A stretch of DNA of 64,000 nt from JAJUFS01 sp036381175 (GCA_036381175.1 DASVDI010000025.1:5362-69361); one strand, 5' to 3'. Shown: positions 32,629-41,243, numbered from the stretch's first letter. Made by a program: numbers and translations. Notes: generated by a model from the sequence alone, not told the origin.

Positions 32629-33401
32629 AAAACGGGCAAAAAATGGGCCCAGCCGATGGCGTGCGACACCTGCTGCGGGGCTTTTCCCTGCTGGGCGAGC
32701 CCGGCATCCGGGCGTTCGTGGTCATCCCGCTTTTGATCAATCTCGTCGTGTTCACGGGTGTGATCTGGTTGGCCGTTTACCACTTCGACGCCCTGGTGGA
32801 CAGCCTTACGCCGCAGCTGCCGGATTGGCTGGCGTGGCTCGCATGGCTGGCATGGATCCTGTTCGCGGTGCTGACGGCGCTGCTGATGTTCTACACCTTC
32901 ACCCTGCTCGCCAACCTGATCGCCTCGCCGTTCAACGGCTTCCTCGCCGAACGCGTCGCGCGACGCCTCGGCGTGGAAAATCCCGAACTTGCGGCGCGCC
33001 CGATCGCTACCCAGATGCTCGACGACATCCGCCAGGAACTGCGCAAGCTCGTCTATTTTCTCGGCCGCGCGGCCCTGCTGGCCCTGCTGAGCTTCGTGCT
33101 TTTGTTCATCCCGCTGGTAAATGCTGTCATCCCGCTGCTGTGGTTCGGCTTCGGCGCCTGGATGCTGGCGCTGGAATACTCGGATTTTCACCTCGCCAAC
33201 CAGGGCTGGCGTTTCGAGGAGGAGCGGCAATTGCTGCGGAAGAATCTCGGCGCGAGCCTGGGCTTCGGAGCTGCCGCAGCACTCGCCACGCTGATTCCCG
33301 TCGTGAATTTTCTCGTCATGCCCGCGGCGGTCGCGGGTGCCACAGCGCTATGGTGCGAGCGCTTGCCGCAGCGCACATTGGAGCCGTCAATACCGTCCTG
33401 A
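32625..33401 (+). CDS. cysZ: CysZ-like sulfate transporter / EI24 domain membrane protein
   Basis: A polytopic inner-membrane protein of 258 residues. The start GVRHLLRGFSLLGEPGIRAFVVIPLLIN is the CysZ hallmark. About four hydrophobic blocks follow, with a curious LAWLAWLAW stretch near residue 70, then FTLLANLIASPFNGFLAERV and YSDFHLANQG in the conserved core. CysZ members import sulfate for cysteine synthesis in enterobacteria. No other sulfur-assimilation genes are nearby, so the substrate is inferred from the family only. Confidence 0.88.
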   Translation: MKNGQKMGPADGVRHLLRGFSLLGEPGIRAFVVIPLLINLVVFTGVIWLAVYHFDALVDSLTPQLPDWLAWLAWLAWILFAVLTALLMFYTFTLLANLIASPFNGFLAERVARRLGVENPELAARPIATQMLDDIRQELRKLVYFLGRAALLALLSFVLLFIPLVNAVIPLLWFGFGAWMLALEYSDFHLANQGWRFEEERQLLRKNLGASLGFGAAAALATLIPVVNFLVMPAAVAGATALWCERLPQRTLEPSIPS

Positions 33402-33407
33402 CCCGCC

Positions 33408-33447
33408 TTGCGGGAGGCAGGTCATTCGCGTATAAACCCGGGTTTAT
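33408..33447 (+). promoter_or_regulatory. dksA promoter with an overlapping 16-bp palindrome
   Basis: TTGCGG (33408-33413), a 17-base spacer and TATAAA (33431-33436) form a good sigma70 promoter. A perfect 16-base palindrome, ataaacccgggtttat (33432-33447), covers most of the -10 and the expected start of transcription near 33443. The location would suit an operator. Confidence 0.5.
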
Positions 33448-33489
33448 TTGAACTGGTTATCTGGATTGGTTGAGCGGAGAGAACATCTC

Positions 33490-34134
33490 ATGCCAGCAAA
33501 GAAGAAGGCCGCCGGAAAGTCGACAGCGGCGAAGAAAACCGCCGCGAAGAAACCGACGGCAAGCAAGAAACCCACGACTGTAAAAGCAGCCGCCAAAAAA
33601 GCTCCGGCCAAGAAGGCCGCAAGCAGGACAACAGTGACAAAAACGACAGCGAAAAAAGCACCGGCGACGAAAAAGGCCGCGCGCAAACCCAAGGCACTGG
33701 CCGCCGCAAACGGCACCGCCGCGGAAAATCTTGGCTTCACCCCGTACCAGCCGAAGAAGGGCGAGGAGTACATGGGCGAGCCGATGAAGCAGCACTTCCG
33801 CGAAATCCTGCGTGCCTGGAAACGCGAGCTGATGGAAGAAGTGGACCGCACCGTGCATCACATGCAGGACGAAGCCGCGAATTTCCCGGATCCGAACGAT
33901 CGTGCCACGCAGGAATCCGAATTCAGCCTGGAACTCCGCACGCGCGACCGTGAACGCAAGCTCATCAAGAAGATCGACGAATCGATCGGCGACATCGACG
34001 CCGACGAATACGGCTTCTGTGAAACCTGCGGCGTCGAAATCGGTGTGCGCCGGCTGGAAGCGCGGCCGACGGCGTCCCAGTGCATCGACTGCAAGACGCT
34101 GGATGAAATTCGCGAAAAACAGATGATGACCTGA
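33490..34134 (+). CDS. dksA: DksA with a histone-H1-like N-terminal extension
   Basis: DksA binds the RNA polymerase secondary channel and works with ppGpp in the stringent response. The DksA core is residues 80-214: the coiled-coil tip has D134 and D137 in NFPDPNDRATQE, and the zinc finger uses Cys177, 180, 198 and 201 (CETC..CIDC). In front is an extension of about 80 residues made of Lys/Ala/Pro/Thr repeats with 22 lysines in the first 70 residues. Such tails resemble H1-like proteins such as AlgP and are reported in Xanthomonas-type DksA. I chose the ATG at 33490 because upstream codons are not tail-like. gluQ follows, as in E. coli. Confidence 0.94.
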   Translation: MPAKKKAAGKSTAAKKTAAKKPTASKKPTTVKAAAKKAPAKKAASRTTVTKTTAKKAPATKKAARKPKALAAANGTAAENLGFTPYQPKKGEEYMGEPMKQHFREILRAWKRELMEEVDRTVHHMQDEAANFPDPNDRATQESEFSLELRTRDRERKLIKKIDESIGDIDADEYGFCETCGVEIGVRRLEARPTASQCIDCKTLDEIREKQMMT

Positions 34135-34143
34135 TTGAGTACA

Positions 34144-34173
34144 ACGGAGCGCAACGCGCTCCGTTTTGCTTTT
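34144..34173 (+). terminator. Intrinsic terminator after dksA
   Basis: A 9-bp stem (acggagcgc / gcgctccgt, loop aac) is followed by ttttgctttt. It separates dksA from gluQ but ends only 2 bases before the gluQ ATG, so gluQ probably depends on read-through. Confidence 0.85.
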
Positions 34174-34174
34174 A

Positions 34175-35095
34175 ATGTCCGAGAATTCCGCCAATTCCCC
34201 CTACCGCGGCCGTTTCGCGCCCTCGCCCACGGGCGATCTGCACATGGGCAGTCTCGTCGCTGCCGTCGCCAGCTACCTGGAAGCCAGGGTCCGCGACGGT
34301 GAATGGCGGCTTCGTATCGAAGACCTTGATCCGCCGCGCGAAGTGCCGGGCAGCGCGGACCGGATGCTCTTCGCGCTGGAAAAATTCGGATTCGCGTGGA
34401 ACGGGACCGTGCTTTACCAATCAACGCGGCGCGCGGCTTACGAAGAAGCGCTCGAAACGCTGCTTGAATCGGGCGATGCCTTTCCCTGCGCGTGCAGCCG
34501 CTTGATGATCGCTGAAACGGCAACACGAACCGGCCCGGAAGGCCGGATCTATCCCGGCACTTGTCGCGGTGGCATCCAGGACGACAACAACGCGCGCGCC
34601 ATCCGGTTGCGCGCACCCGAGCAGGAAATCTGTTTCGATGACCGCGTGCAGGGCCGAATCTGCCAGGATGTCGGCCGAGAAATCGGCGATTTCGTGATCC
34701 GGCGTGCCGACGGCTTTTTCGCCTACCAGCTTGCGGTGGTCGTGGATGATGCGTTCCAGGGCGTGACCGACGTGGTCCGCGGCGCCGATCTCCTGCTTTC
34801 CACGCCCCGGCAGATTCGCCTGCAGGCACTTCTCGGTCTCCGAACTCCCGGATATCTTCACATTCCGCTGCTGCTGGATGACGATGGCCGCAAGCTGTCC
34901 AAGCAGGCGCGCAGCCTGCCCGTGGATCCGGAGCAGCCGGCGGCAGCATTGTTCAACGCCTTGCGCCTGCTGCAACAGGCGCCGCCGCTCGCGCTGGCCA
35001 GCGCCAACGTTGGTGAAATCTGGGAATGGGCGGCGCATAACTGGCAAGTCCGCCAGCTTCACGGCCTTGCGCGGCTGTCAATTCCCGGTATCTGA
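34175..35095 (+). CDS. gluQ: Glutamyl-Q tRNA(Asp) synthetase
   Basis: Attaches glutamate to the queuosine base of tRNA-Asp; it resembles the catalytic half of GluRS without an anticodon-binding domain. The 306 residues include the HIGH-like RFAPSPTGDLHMGSL, zinc-site cysteines in CACSR and CRGG, and the KMSKS-like KLSKQ. I chose the ATG at 34175; an upstream TTG lies in the terminator. Adjacency to dksA is conserved. Its substrate depends on queuosine, to which queF contributes. Confidence 0.95.
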   Translation: MSENSANSPYRGRFAPSPTGDLHMGSLVAAVASYLEARVRDGEWRLRIEDLDPPREVPGSADRMLFALEKFGFAWNGTVLYQSTRRAAYEEALETLLESGDAFPCACSRLMIAETATRTGPEGRIYPGTCRGGIQDDNNARAIRLRAPEQEICFDDRVQGRICQDVGREIGDFVIRRADGFFAYQLAVVVDDAFQGVTDVVRGADLLLSTPRQIRLQALLGLRTPGYLHIPLLLDDDGRKLSKQARSLPVDPEQPAAALFNALRLLQQAPPLALASANVGEIWEWAAHNWQVRQLHGLARLSIPGI

Positions 35096-35127
35096 CTAGG
35101 TTCAGTTACGGGGGGTCACATACCGGC

Positions 35128-35156
35128 TTGAGTCGGACCGCGGGAACTCCCACAAT
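35128..35156 (+). promoter_or_regulatory. Candidate promoter for the PhaR-like gene
   Basis: TTGAGT (35128-35133), 17 bases, CACAAT (35151-35156). Each hexamer matches four of six consensus positions. It lies in the 127-base gap between gluQ and the PhaR-like gene. Confidence 0.4.
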
Positions 35157-35186
35157 GTTTACCGAGTCTGAAATTCAAACCCTGCA

Positions 35187-35204
35187 TAGCTGTGGTAGCT
35201 GTGG
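35187..35204. repeat. Tandem 9-bp direct repeat before the PhaR-like gene
   Basis: tagctgtgg occurs twice in tandem (35187-35195 and 35196-35204), 18 bases before the ATG and downstream of the candidate promoter. Members of this regulator family bind DNA upstream of their targets, so this could be a self-binding site; that is inference. Confidence 0.45.
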
Positions 35205-35222
35205 GACCGGAGCATTGTCACC

Positions 35223-35567
35223 ATGCATGAATCCCGCATCATCAAGAAGTATCCGAACCGGCGTTTGTACGACACCGAGGAAAGCCGCTACATCACGCTC
35301 GGCGAAATTCGCCAGCTTGTGCAGGAAGGCATTCCGTTCCAGGTGATCGAACGCAAGACGCAGTCCGACATCACGACACAGGTGTTGCTGCAAGTCATCG
35401 GCGAACTGGAAAGTCGCGGCGACGGTTTGTTGTCCGCCGACTTGTTGTCCGCGCTGATCCGGCGTTACGGCCCGCAAGGCGGCAACGGCCATGCCGAACA
35501 TCTCAATCGCCTGATGCTCGACGCCCTGTCGCAAGCGGAACGTCCCGCGAGCTCGGAGTTGAATTGA
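35223..35567 (+). CDS. phaR: PhaR-type polyhydroxyalkanoate synthesis regulator
   Basis: A 114-residue DNA-binding regulator. The family signature is RIIKKYPNRRLYDTEESRYITLGEIRQLVQEG near the N-terminus (DNA-binding domain), followed by the accumulation-associated segment ITTQVLLQVIGELESRG. PhaR proteins bind DNA and also polymer or phasins, and repress phasin genes. No polymer synthase or phasin is in the window, so this may be an isolated regulator with other targets. It is unusually short compared with PhaR of Ralstonia (about 180). Confidence 0.85.
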   Translation: MHESRIIKKYPNRRLYDTEESRYITLGEIRQLVQEGIPFQVIERKTQSDITTQVLLQVIGELESRGDGLLSADLLSALIRRYGPQGGNGHAEHLNRLMLDALSQAERPASSELN

Positions 35568-35575
35568 CGGATGCG

Positions 35576-35619
35576 TATAATCACGGGCTTCGTTCACTCT
35601 AGAAAACCGGCCCGTGATT
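35576..35619 (+). promoter_or_regulatory. TATAAT box and inverted repeat over the yheT start
   Basis: A perfect TATAAT (35576-35581) has no convincing -35. It overlaps an inverted repeat, aatcacgggc (35579-35588) / gcccgtgatt (35610-35619), whose 3' arm contains the GTG start codon of the next gene (35614). If transcribed, the stem would bury the start codon. Confidence 0.35.
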
Positions 35620-36651
35620 ACAACGTCTCGCTTCTCTCCTGCCTGGTGGCTGCGTAACCGCCACCTGCAGACCATCGTTCCCAACACCTTTCGCGGACTG
35701 CCGCATCAGTCGATCCTTCGCGAACGCATCGAGTTGCCCGACGGCGATTTCGCTGATGCCGACTGGACGACACGCACGCAAGGTCCCGTCGTCATTCTCC
35801 TTCATGGCCTGGAAGGTTCGCGGGAGTCGCGTTACGCCGCGTGGATGATGAAACATCTCGACGACGCCGGTTATCGCGCCGTACTTCTGCACTTCCGCGG
35901 CTGCTCGGGCGAGCCGAATCGCACGGCCGGCAGTTATCACTCGGGACACACCGCCGATTTCGATTTTTTCCTGCGCCTGCTGCATGAGCGCGAACCGGAT
36001 GTGCGCGTCGCGGCGATTGGTTATTCGCTGGGCGGCAACGCGTTGCTGAAATGGCTGGGCCAAAACGGCGACAATGACGGTGGCAAGGACGCAGCCGAAC
36101 ATCGGCTTGAAACCGGCGTCGCGGTATCCGTACCGTTTCGTCTTGAATACTGTTCTGCGGCAATCAATCGCGGCTTCGCCCGTATCTACCAGGCACACCT
36201 GATGCGGCGAATGTTGCGAAACGCGCGCCGCAAGCTGGCTGTCATCCGTGCCGCCGGCCACGATCCCGATCTCGATTTGCTACGCAGCTTTCGTGATTTC
36301 GATGAAGCGCTGACCGCGCCGCTGCACGGCTTTGAAAACGCGAGCGATTACTACGCGCGCGCAAGCAGCGCGCAATTCCTGCGCCACATCACAACGCCGA
36401 CGCTGGTGATCCATGCGAGCGACGATCCGTTCATGACACCCGATACCGTGCCGCGCGAGGAAGAACTCTCGAAAGCGGTGACACTGGAATTGAGTGAACA
36501 TGGCGGACATGTCGGTTTCGTCGGCGGACGCTGGCCATGGAAACCGGAGTACTGGCTGGAGCAACGCATACTTGCCCACTTGCGCGAGTTTCTGCCAATT
36601 GATGCGCCGGTTACGAAACGGACCGAACGAATCAGCGCCGAAACCGCCTGA
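35614..36651 (+). CDS. yheT: YheT-family alpha/beta hydrolase
   Basis: A 345-residue alpha/beta hydrolase. The N-terminus SPAWWLRNRHLQTIVPNTF is the YheT hallmark. ILLHGLEGSRES forms the oxyanion region, and the nucleophile Ser is in AIGYSLGGNALLKWLG; the acid and His lie in the SDDPFM and SEHGGHVGFV segments. The substrate is unknown (an ester or thioester is likely). Start: GTG giving the full family N-terminus. Its 3' end overlaps the convergent patatin gene by 20 bases. Confidence 0.92.
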   Translation: MITTSRFSPAWWLRNRHLQTIVPNTFRGLPHQSILRERIELPDGDFADADWTTRTQGPVVILLHGLEGSRESRYAAWMMKHLDDAGYRAVLLHFRGCSGEPNRTAGSYHSGHTADFDFFLRLLHEREPDVRVAAIGYSLGGNALLKWLGQNGDNDGGKDAAEHRLETGVAVSVPFRLEYCSAAINRGFARIYQAHLMRRMLRNARRKLAVIRAAGHDPDLDLLRSFRDFDEALTAPLHGFENASDYYARASSAQFLRHITTPTLVIHASDDPFMTPDTVPREEELSKAVTLELSEHGGHVGFVGGRWPWKPEYWLEQRILAHLREFLPIDAPVTKRTERISAETA

Positions 36652-38896
36652 ATGACGGTCCGTGAAGAGTGCCGATGCTGAGATAGAACGCATCCTTGCC
36701 GGCCGAATTCCGACCGTAGGCAAGACTCACCGGACCGATGAACGTATCCAGCGCGAAAAACGCACTCGCGCCGTAAATGAGATCATCGATGGCGACCGCC
36801 TCGGTTTCCTGCCAGACATTGCCCGCCTCCAGCGTCACGCCAGCATACACTGGTACGCCGAACAACTGGTCCGGATCCGCACCGAGATAACGGTAATAGA
36901 CACCGCGCAAAAGCCCCGCGTGATTTCCAAGCAGCTCATCCTGCTCGAAACCTGACAAGCGAGTGACGCCGCCGAGTGCGACACCTTGTGCGAGAAAGCG
37001 CTCGCCACTGATAACACTTTCAAGCGTAGCGCCCAGCAGGAAATTGTCGCGTCCATCGCCGAACGCCGCGAGAAAATCCACGCCCGCGTATTCGCCATCG
37101 TCACGCGAACCGAGTTCATCCAGCGCCCTGTCCCAGCGAATTTCAAGTCGAATGCCGTCCGATGGAAAGGTGAAGGAATTCATCGAATCATGGCGAAAGC
37201 GAAAAACGACATCGCCGATATCGAATGCGTGATCCTCGAATGGCAATGCCTGGCCGGGTTGCACGAAAGCGTCTTCTTCACCGAAACGAACGCCAACACG
37301 CGCGGTCGTCCAGCGATCAAAGTTCACACCGGCATCCAGGCCGGCAACATTTTCGCGCAAGCGGAACTCGCCGATCTCGCCAGAGTCATTGCGAATCAGC
37401 AACTCGCCAATCGCGTAAGTGTAGTTCGCGGCGAGAAAATAGCGGCCTGAATACGTTACTGGCTGATAGAACTCTGTCGTGATGCCGGTGACGGTTCCAA
37501 GGCCAAGCTCCGTGCGCCATTCTGCACCGAACGGATTGATCCCAACCTGGTTGAGCGCGGCGCGCAACTGGAAGGCCGCATCGCCGGAAAATGTTTCTTG
37601 CAATTCGATGCCCGCTTCGAAACGCAGCGGGCCGGTTTCCTTCGGCTCAGTATCAACAACCAGCGCTTCGCCACCATCGTCCACTGGCTGGATACGGTAA
37701 TTTACCGATTCGAACAAGCCGAGACCGTAGACTTCACCGAGATCTCGCTGTAGTTGCGCAACATCGAGCAACTCGCCGATATCCTGTTCCAGCCGCGCGC
37801 GTACCAGTCGTTCGGTCTGTTGCTCACTTTCCACAGAGATCGCGTCGATTTCCGGCAGGTCGCGGCGACGCGATTCGCGCTGCGCGAGATATTCCTGGTA
37901 CACCGATTCATCAACGGCATGGTGACGCAAGGCCTCGGCTTGTGCGGCCGCGGCGCGATAACCGGTTTCGATGATTTCCGGAATCTCATCGAACGCGGCG
38001 GCATCCATGCCTTCAAGCGCGGGATCGATCAATATGTCGCCAGCGTGCAATCGGTTACGCATCGCGTGACTCTGGTTCAGCATCACGCCATCAATGACTT
38101 GCGACATCACCGCGAACGGCGAACCCAGTTCGTCGACATCGCGCAGCGGTGTTGCGACATCGACAGCGATGAGCGTGTCCATGCGGAGCTCGCGTGCTGC
38201 CGGCACGGGCAGGTTTTGCACGATGCCGCCGTCCACGAGACGCGTGTCGCGATATTCGACGGTGCTGTAAACACCGGGAAAGGACATCGATGCGCGAATC
38301 GCGCGCACCAGGTCGTCATGATCGAAGACGACGGCATCAGCCGTGGCAAGATCGGTAGCAACGGCACGAAACGGCGTCGGCAGCCTGTCGAAATCGCTGA
38401 TGCCGCGCACAGGCAATGTCTGCCGGCGCAGCATGAGCATCATGCGCTGGCCCTCGATGAAACCGGTCGAAAATACCAGTTCGCCATTCTGGAAACCGGC
38501 GTCAATGTCGATCAGGTAGCGATAACGTTGCAGCTTGCGGCGAATCCCGAGTTCCCCGGGAAGCGCCGTGTCGCTGAACATTTCGTTCCAGTTGAGTGAC
38601 AGTACCAGCGCTTCGATTTCATCCGCGCTCATGCCGCTCGCATACAACCCGCCGATGATTGCACCGACACTGGTGCCAACGACGGCATCAACCGGAATGC
38701 GATGGTCTTCGAGATATTTCAGTACGCCGATGTGCGCTGCACCCCGCGCGCCGCCGCCGCCCAGGACCAGTACGACGCTTTCATCGCCATCATTGTCATT
38801 TGAAGTATGAACTGGAGTTTCGGACGCAAGGACTGCGCTGCCAAACAACGGGAATGAAATAAAAACGAAAATTGAAATGAATACCAGCGTGCGCAC
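36632..38896 (-). CDS. PlpD-like patatin phospholipase with POTRA and outer-membrane barrel (type Vd)
   Basis: A 754-residue exported lipase fused to its own transporter. Residues 1-24 are a signal peptide. The patatin domain follows: oxyanion GGGGAR (46-51), nucleophile Ser76 in GTSVG, and catalytic Asp222 in DGG. A POTRA-like region covers about 330-425 (VRARLEQDIGELLDVAQLQRD). A C-terminal Omp85/surface-antigen barrel (about 430-754) ends in aromatic strands. This is the layout of P. aeruginosa PlpD (728 residues), a type Vd autotransporter. The GTG at 38896 has a strong AGAGGGGG site. The in-frame extension upstream lacks a signal sequence. Confidence 0.9.
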   Translation of the reverse strand: MRTLVFISIFVFISFPLFGSAVLASETPVHTSNDNDGDESVVLVLGGGGARGAAHIGVLKYLEDHRIPVDAVVGTSVGAIIGGLYASGMSADEIEALVLSLNWNEMFSDTALPGELGIRRKLQRYRYLIDIDAGFQNGELVFSTGFIEGQRMMLMLRRQTLPVRGISDFDRLPTPFRAVATDLATADAVVFDHDDLVRAIRASMSFPGVYSTVEYRDTRLVDGGIVQNLPVPAARELRMDTLIAVDVATPLRDVDELGSPFAVMSQVIDGVMLNQSHAMRNRLHAGDILIDPALEGMDAAAFDEIPEIIETGYRAAAAQAEALRHHAVDESVYQEYLAQRESRRRDLPEIDAISVESEQQTERLVRARLEQDIGELLDVAQLQRDLGEVYGLGLFESVNYRIQPVDDGGEALVVDTEPKETGPLRFEAGIELQETFSGDAAFQLRAALNQVGINPFGAEWRTELGLGTVTGITTEFYQPVTYSGRYFLAANYTYAIGELLIRNDSGEIGEFRLRENVAGLDAGVNFDRWTTARVGVRFGEEDAFVQPGQALPFEDHAFDIGDVVFRFRHDSMNSFTFPSDGIRLEIRWDRALDELGSRDDGEYAGVDFLAAFGDGRDNFLLGATLESVISGERFLAQGVALGGVTRLSGFEQDELLGNHAGLLRGVYYRYLGADPDQLFGVPVYAGVTLEAGNVWQETEAVAIDDLIYGASAFFALDTFIGPVSLAYGRNSAGKDAFYLSIGTLHGPSFRRFRR

Positions 38897-38956
38897 AATT
38901 CCCCCTCTTCGCAAACGAGTATAGCGTTCGCACGAACGGGTTTCGTGAACGGGCAC

Positions 38957-38990
38957 AAAAAAACCGGCACCCGCTGTTGGCGGGAGCCGG
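38957..38990 (-). terminator. Intrinsic terminator after pnp
   Basis: Read on the minus strand, an 11-bp stem with one mismatch (ccggctcccgc / gcgggtgccgg, loop of 5) is followed by seven T. It ends the rpsO-pnp transcript before the patatin gene, which probably has its own promoter. Confidence 0.9.
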
Positions 38991-39020
38991 CTTCTTTTAC
39001 AGCCTTTTGCCGATGTCACA

Positions 39021-41108
39021 TCAAGCGGCGTCAACCGCCTTCATGCTCAGGCGAATGCGGCCCTGCTTGTCGACTTCAAGTACTTTCACCTTGATGACAT
39101 CGCCTTCCGAAAGCTTGTCGCTGACTTTCTCGACGCGCTCATCGGAGATCTGCGAAATGTGCACGAGACCATCGCGGCCCGGCAGGATGGTGACGAACGC
39201 GCCGAAATCCATCAGCTTCGCCACCTTGCCTTCGTACACGCGGCCGACTTCGACATCCGCCGTGATTTCCTCGATCTTCTTCTTCGCGTTTTCACCGGCA
39301 CTTCGATCGACCGACGCGATCTTGATGGTGCCGTCGTCCTGGATATCGATAGTCGCACCGGTTTCCTCGGTGAGCTGGCGAATGACCGCGCCGCCCTTGC
39401 CGATGACATCGCGAATCTTGTCGGTGTCGATCTTCATCGTGATGATGCGCGGCGCCCAGTCTGACATTTCCTGGCGCGGCTCTGTCATGACCTTGTTCAT
39501 TTCACCGAGAATATGCAGGCGGGCTTCCTGCGCCTGTGACAGCGCGTCGTGCATGATCTCGGTCGTGATGCCTTCGATCTTGATATCCATCTGCAAGGCG
39601 GTGACGCCGTTCTGCGTTCCGGCCACCTTGAAATCCATGTCGCCGAGGTGATCTTCGTCACCGAGAATATCGGTCAGCACGGCATAACGGCTGCCTTCCT
39701 TGACGAGACCCATCGCCACGCCGGCAACCGGTTCCTTGATCGGCACGCCCGCATCCATCAACGCCAGCGAGGTACCGCAAACCGATGCCATCGAGCTCGA
39801 ACCGTTCGATTCGGTGATTTCGGAAACCACGCGAATGACATACGGGTAGGTGTCCATATCCGGCATGACGCCCTGGATGCCGCGCTTGGCGAGACGGCCA
39901 TGACCGATTTCGCGGCGCTTCGGCGAACCGACGAAACCGGTTTCGCCAACGCAGTACGGCGGGAAATTGTAATGCAGCATGAACGGCTCTTTGCGCTCGC
40001 CTTCGATCGCATCGATGATCTGCGCGTCACGGCCCGTGCCCAGCGTTGTCACCACGATCGCCTGCGTTTCACCACGAGTGAACAGCGCGGAACCATGCGC
40101 GCGCGGCAAAACGCCGAGCTTGATGTCGATCGGACGGACAGTGCGCGTGTCACGGCCGTCGATACGCGGCTTGCCGGAGAGAATGCGTTCACGCACCGTG
40201 CTGTACTCGAGATCGTGCACGGCTTCTTCAACGGCCTTGGCGTCGAATTTCGGCTCATCACCGCCGGCGAGCTCTTCAACCGCGCGTTCCTTGATCGCCG
40301 CAATCGCATCACGGCGTTCCTGCTTGTCGGCTACCTGGTAGGCGTCATCAAGCGCCTTGCCGTAGTTCGTCTTGATGGTATCGACCAGCGACTGGTCTTC
40401 CGCTTCCGCCTGCCAGTCCCACGCCGGCTTGCCGACTTCGCCAGCCAGTTCCTTGATGGCGTTGATGGCGGCCTGCATCTGCTCGTGGCCGAACAGCACG
40501 GCGCCCAGCATGATGTCTTCGGGCAGCGACTTCGCTTCCGATTCGACCATCAGCACGGCTTTTTCGGTGCCGGCCACGACGAGGTCGAGATCCGATTCCG
40601 CCGTCTGCGACTTCGTCGGATTGAGAATGTAGTCGCCGTCCTTGAAACCGACGCGCGCGGCGCCGATCGGACCGCCGAACGGAATGCCGGAGAGCATCAA
40701 TGCCGCGGAAGTGCCGATCATGGCCGGAATGTCCGGATCGATTTCCGGGTTGATCGACATCACCGTCGCAATGATCTGGACTTCGTTCAGGAAGCCTTCG
40801 GGAAACAGCGGACGAATGGGGCGATCGATCAGACGGGAAGTCAGCGTTTCCTTCTCCGAAGGACGGCCTTCACGCTTGAAGAAGCCGCCCGGGATCTTGC
40901 CGGCTGAATAGGTTCTTTCCTGGTAATTGACCGTCAACGGGAAGAAACCCTGGCCCGGCGTCGCCTTCTTGCGGCCGACCGCGGTAACCAGCACGACAGT
41001 ATCATCCATGCTGACCAGCACAGCGGCGTCGGCCTGGCGGGCGATGTATCCGGTTTCGAGGGTGACAGTGTGATTTCCGAACGGGAAGCTTTTCTTGGTG
41101 GCTTGCAC
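39021..41108 (-). CDS. pnp: Polyribonucleotide nucleotidyltransferase (PNPase)
   Basis: A trimeric 3'-5' exoribonuclease and degradosome partner. Two RNase PH domains come first (HTVTLETGYIARQADAAVLVSMDDT near the start; ALMDAGVPIKEPVAGVAMGLV in the second), then KH (RDVIGKGGAVIRQLTEETGA) and S1 (GKVAKLMDFGAFVTILPG) RNA-binding domains. The GTG at 41108 (695 residues) gives the normal family distance to FPFGNHTVTLETG, with GAGAG upstream. An ATG 14 codons further upstream (41150; 709 residues) has no ribosome site. It follows rpsO, as in E. coli. Confidence 0.96.
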   Translation of the reverse strand: MQATKKSFPFGNHTVTLETGYIARQADAAVLVSMDDTVVLVTAVGRKKATPGQGFFPLTVNYQERTYSAGKIPGGFFKREGRPSEKETLTSRLIDRPIRPLFPEGFLNEVQIIATVMSINPEIDPDIPAMIGTSAALMLSGIPFGGPIGAARVGFKDGDYILNPTKSQTAESDLDLVVAGTEKAVLMVESEAKSLPEDIMLGAVLFGHEQMQAAINAIKELAGEVGKPAWDWQAEAEDQSLVDTIKTNYGKALDDAYQVADKQERRDAIAAIKERAVEELAGGDEPKFDAKAVEEAVHDLEYSTVRERILSGKPRIDGRDTRTVRPIDIKLGVLPRAHGSALFTRGETQAIVVTTLGTGRDAQIIDAIEGERKEPFMLHYNFPPYCVGETGFVGSPKRREIGHGRLAKRGIQGVMPDMDTYPYVIRVVSEITESNGSSSMASVCGTSLALMDAGVPIKEPVAGVAMGLVKEGSRYAVLTDILGDEDHLGDMDFKVAGTQNGVTALQMDIKIEGITTEIMHDALSQAQEARLHILGEMNKVMTEPRQEMSDWAPRIITMKIDTDKIRDVIGKGGAVIRQLTEETGATIDIQDDGTIKIASVDRSAGENAKKKIEEITADVEVGRVYEGKVAKLMDFGAFVTILPGRDGLVHISQISDERVEKVSDKLSEGDVIKVKVLEVDKQGRIRLSMKAVDAA

Positions 41109-41200
41109 GATATCTACTCTCTCTATTTTGCTCTCTTCAGTTACCTTCATCGGCGCTGCGGCCCTCCGCGCGCTGACATGATTTCTGCGTTCCCGAACGC

Positions 41201-41243
41201 AAAAACGGGAAAACCGGCCTGTAGCAGTCCGGTTTTCCCGTTT
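41201..41243 (-). terminator. Long hairpin between rpsO and pnp
   Basis: A perfect 15-bp stem (aaacgggaaaaccgg / ccggttttcccgttt) with an 11-base loop is followed, in the rpsO direction, by five T. It is a strong intrinsic terminator or attenuator for rpsO. In E. coli the same interval holds an rpsO terminator and an RNase III site used in PNPase autocontrol; a similar role is inferred. Confidence 0.9.

Noticed and set aside
32844..32870. Repeated LAWLAWLAW-coding stretch in cysZ as a possible recent tandem duplication or frame error.
   Set aside because: It lies in a hydrophobic helix, keeps the frame, and the rest of CysZ aligns normally in length, so a small in-frame repeat is the simplest view.
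39549..40907. Long plus-strand frame opposite pnp, and similar ones opposite infB, nusA, smc and nuoD.
   Set aside because: All lie within certain minus-strand genes and show no domain or start signal.
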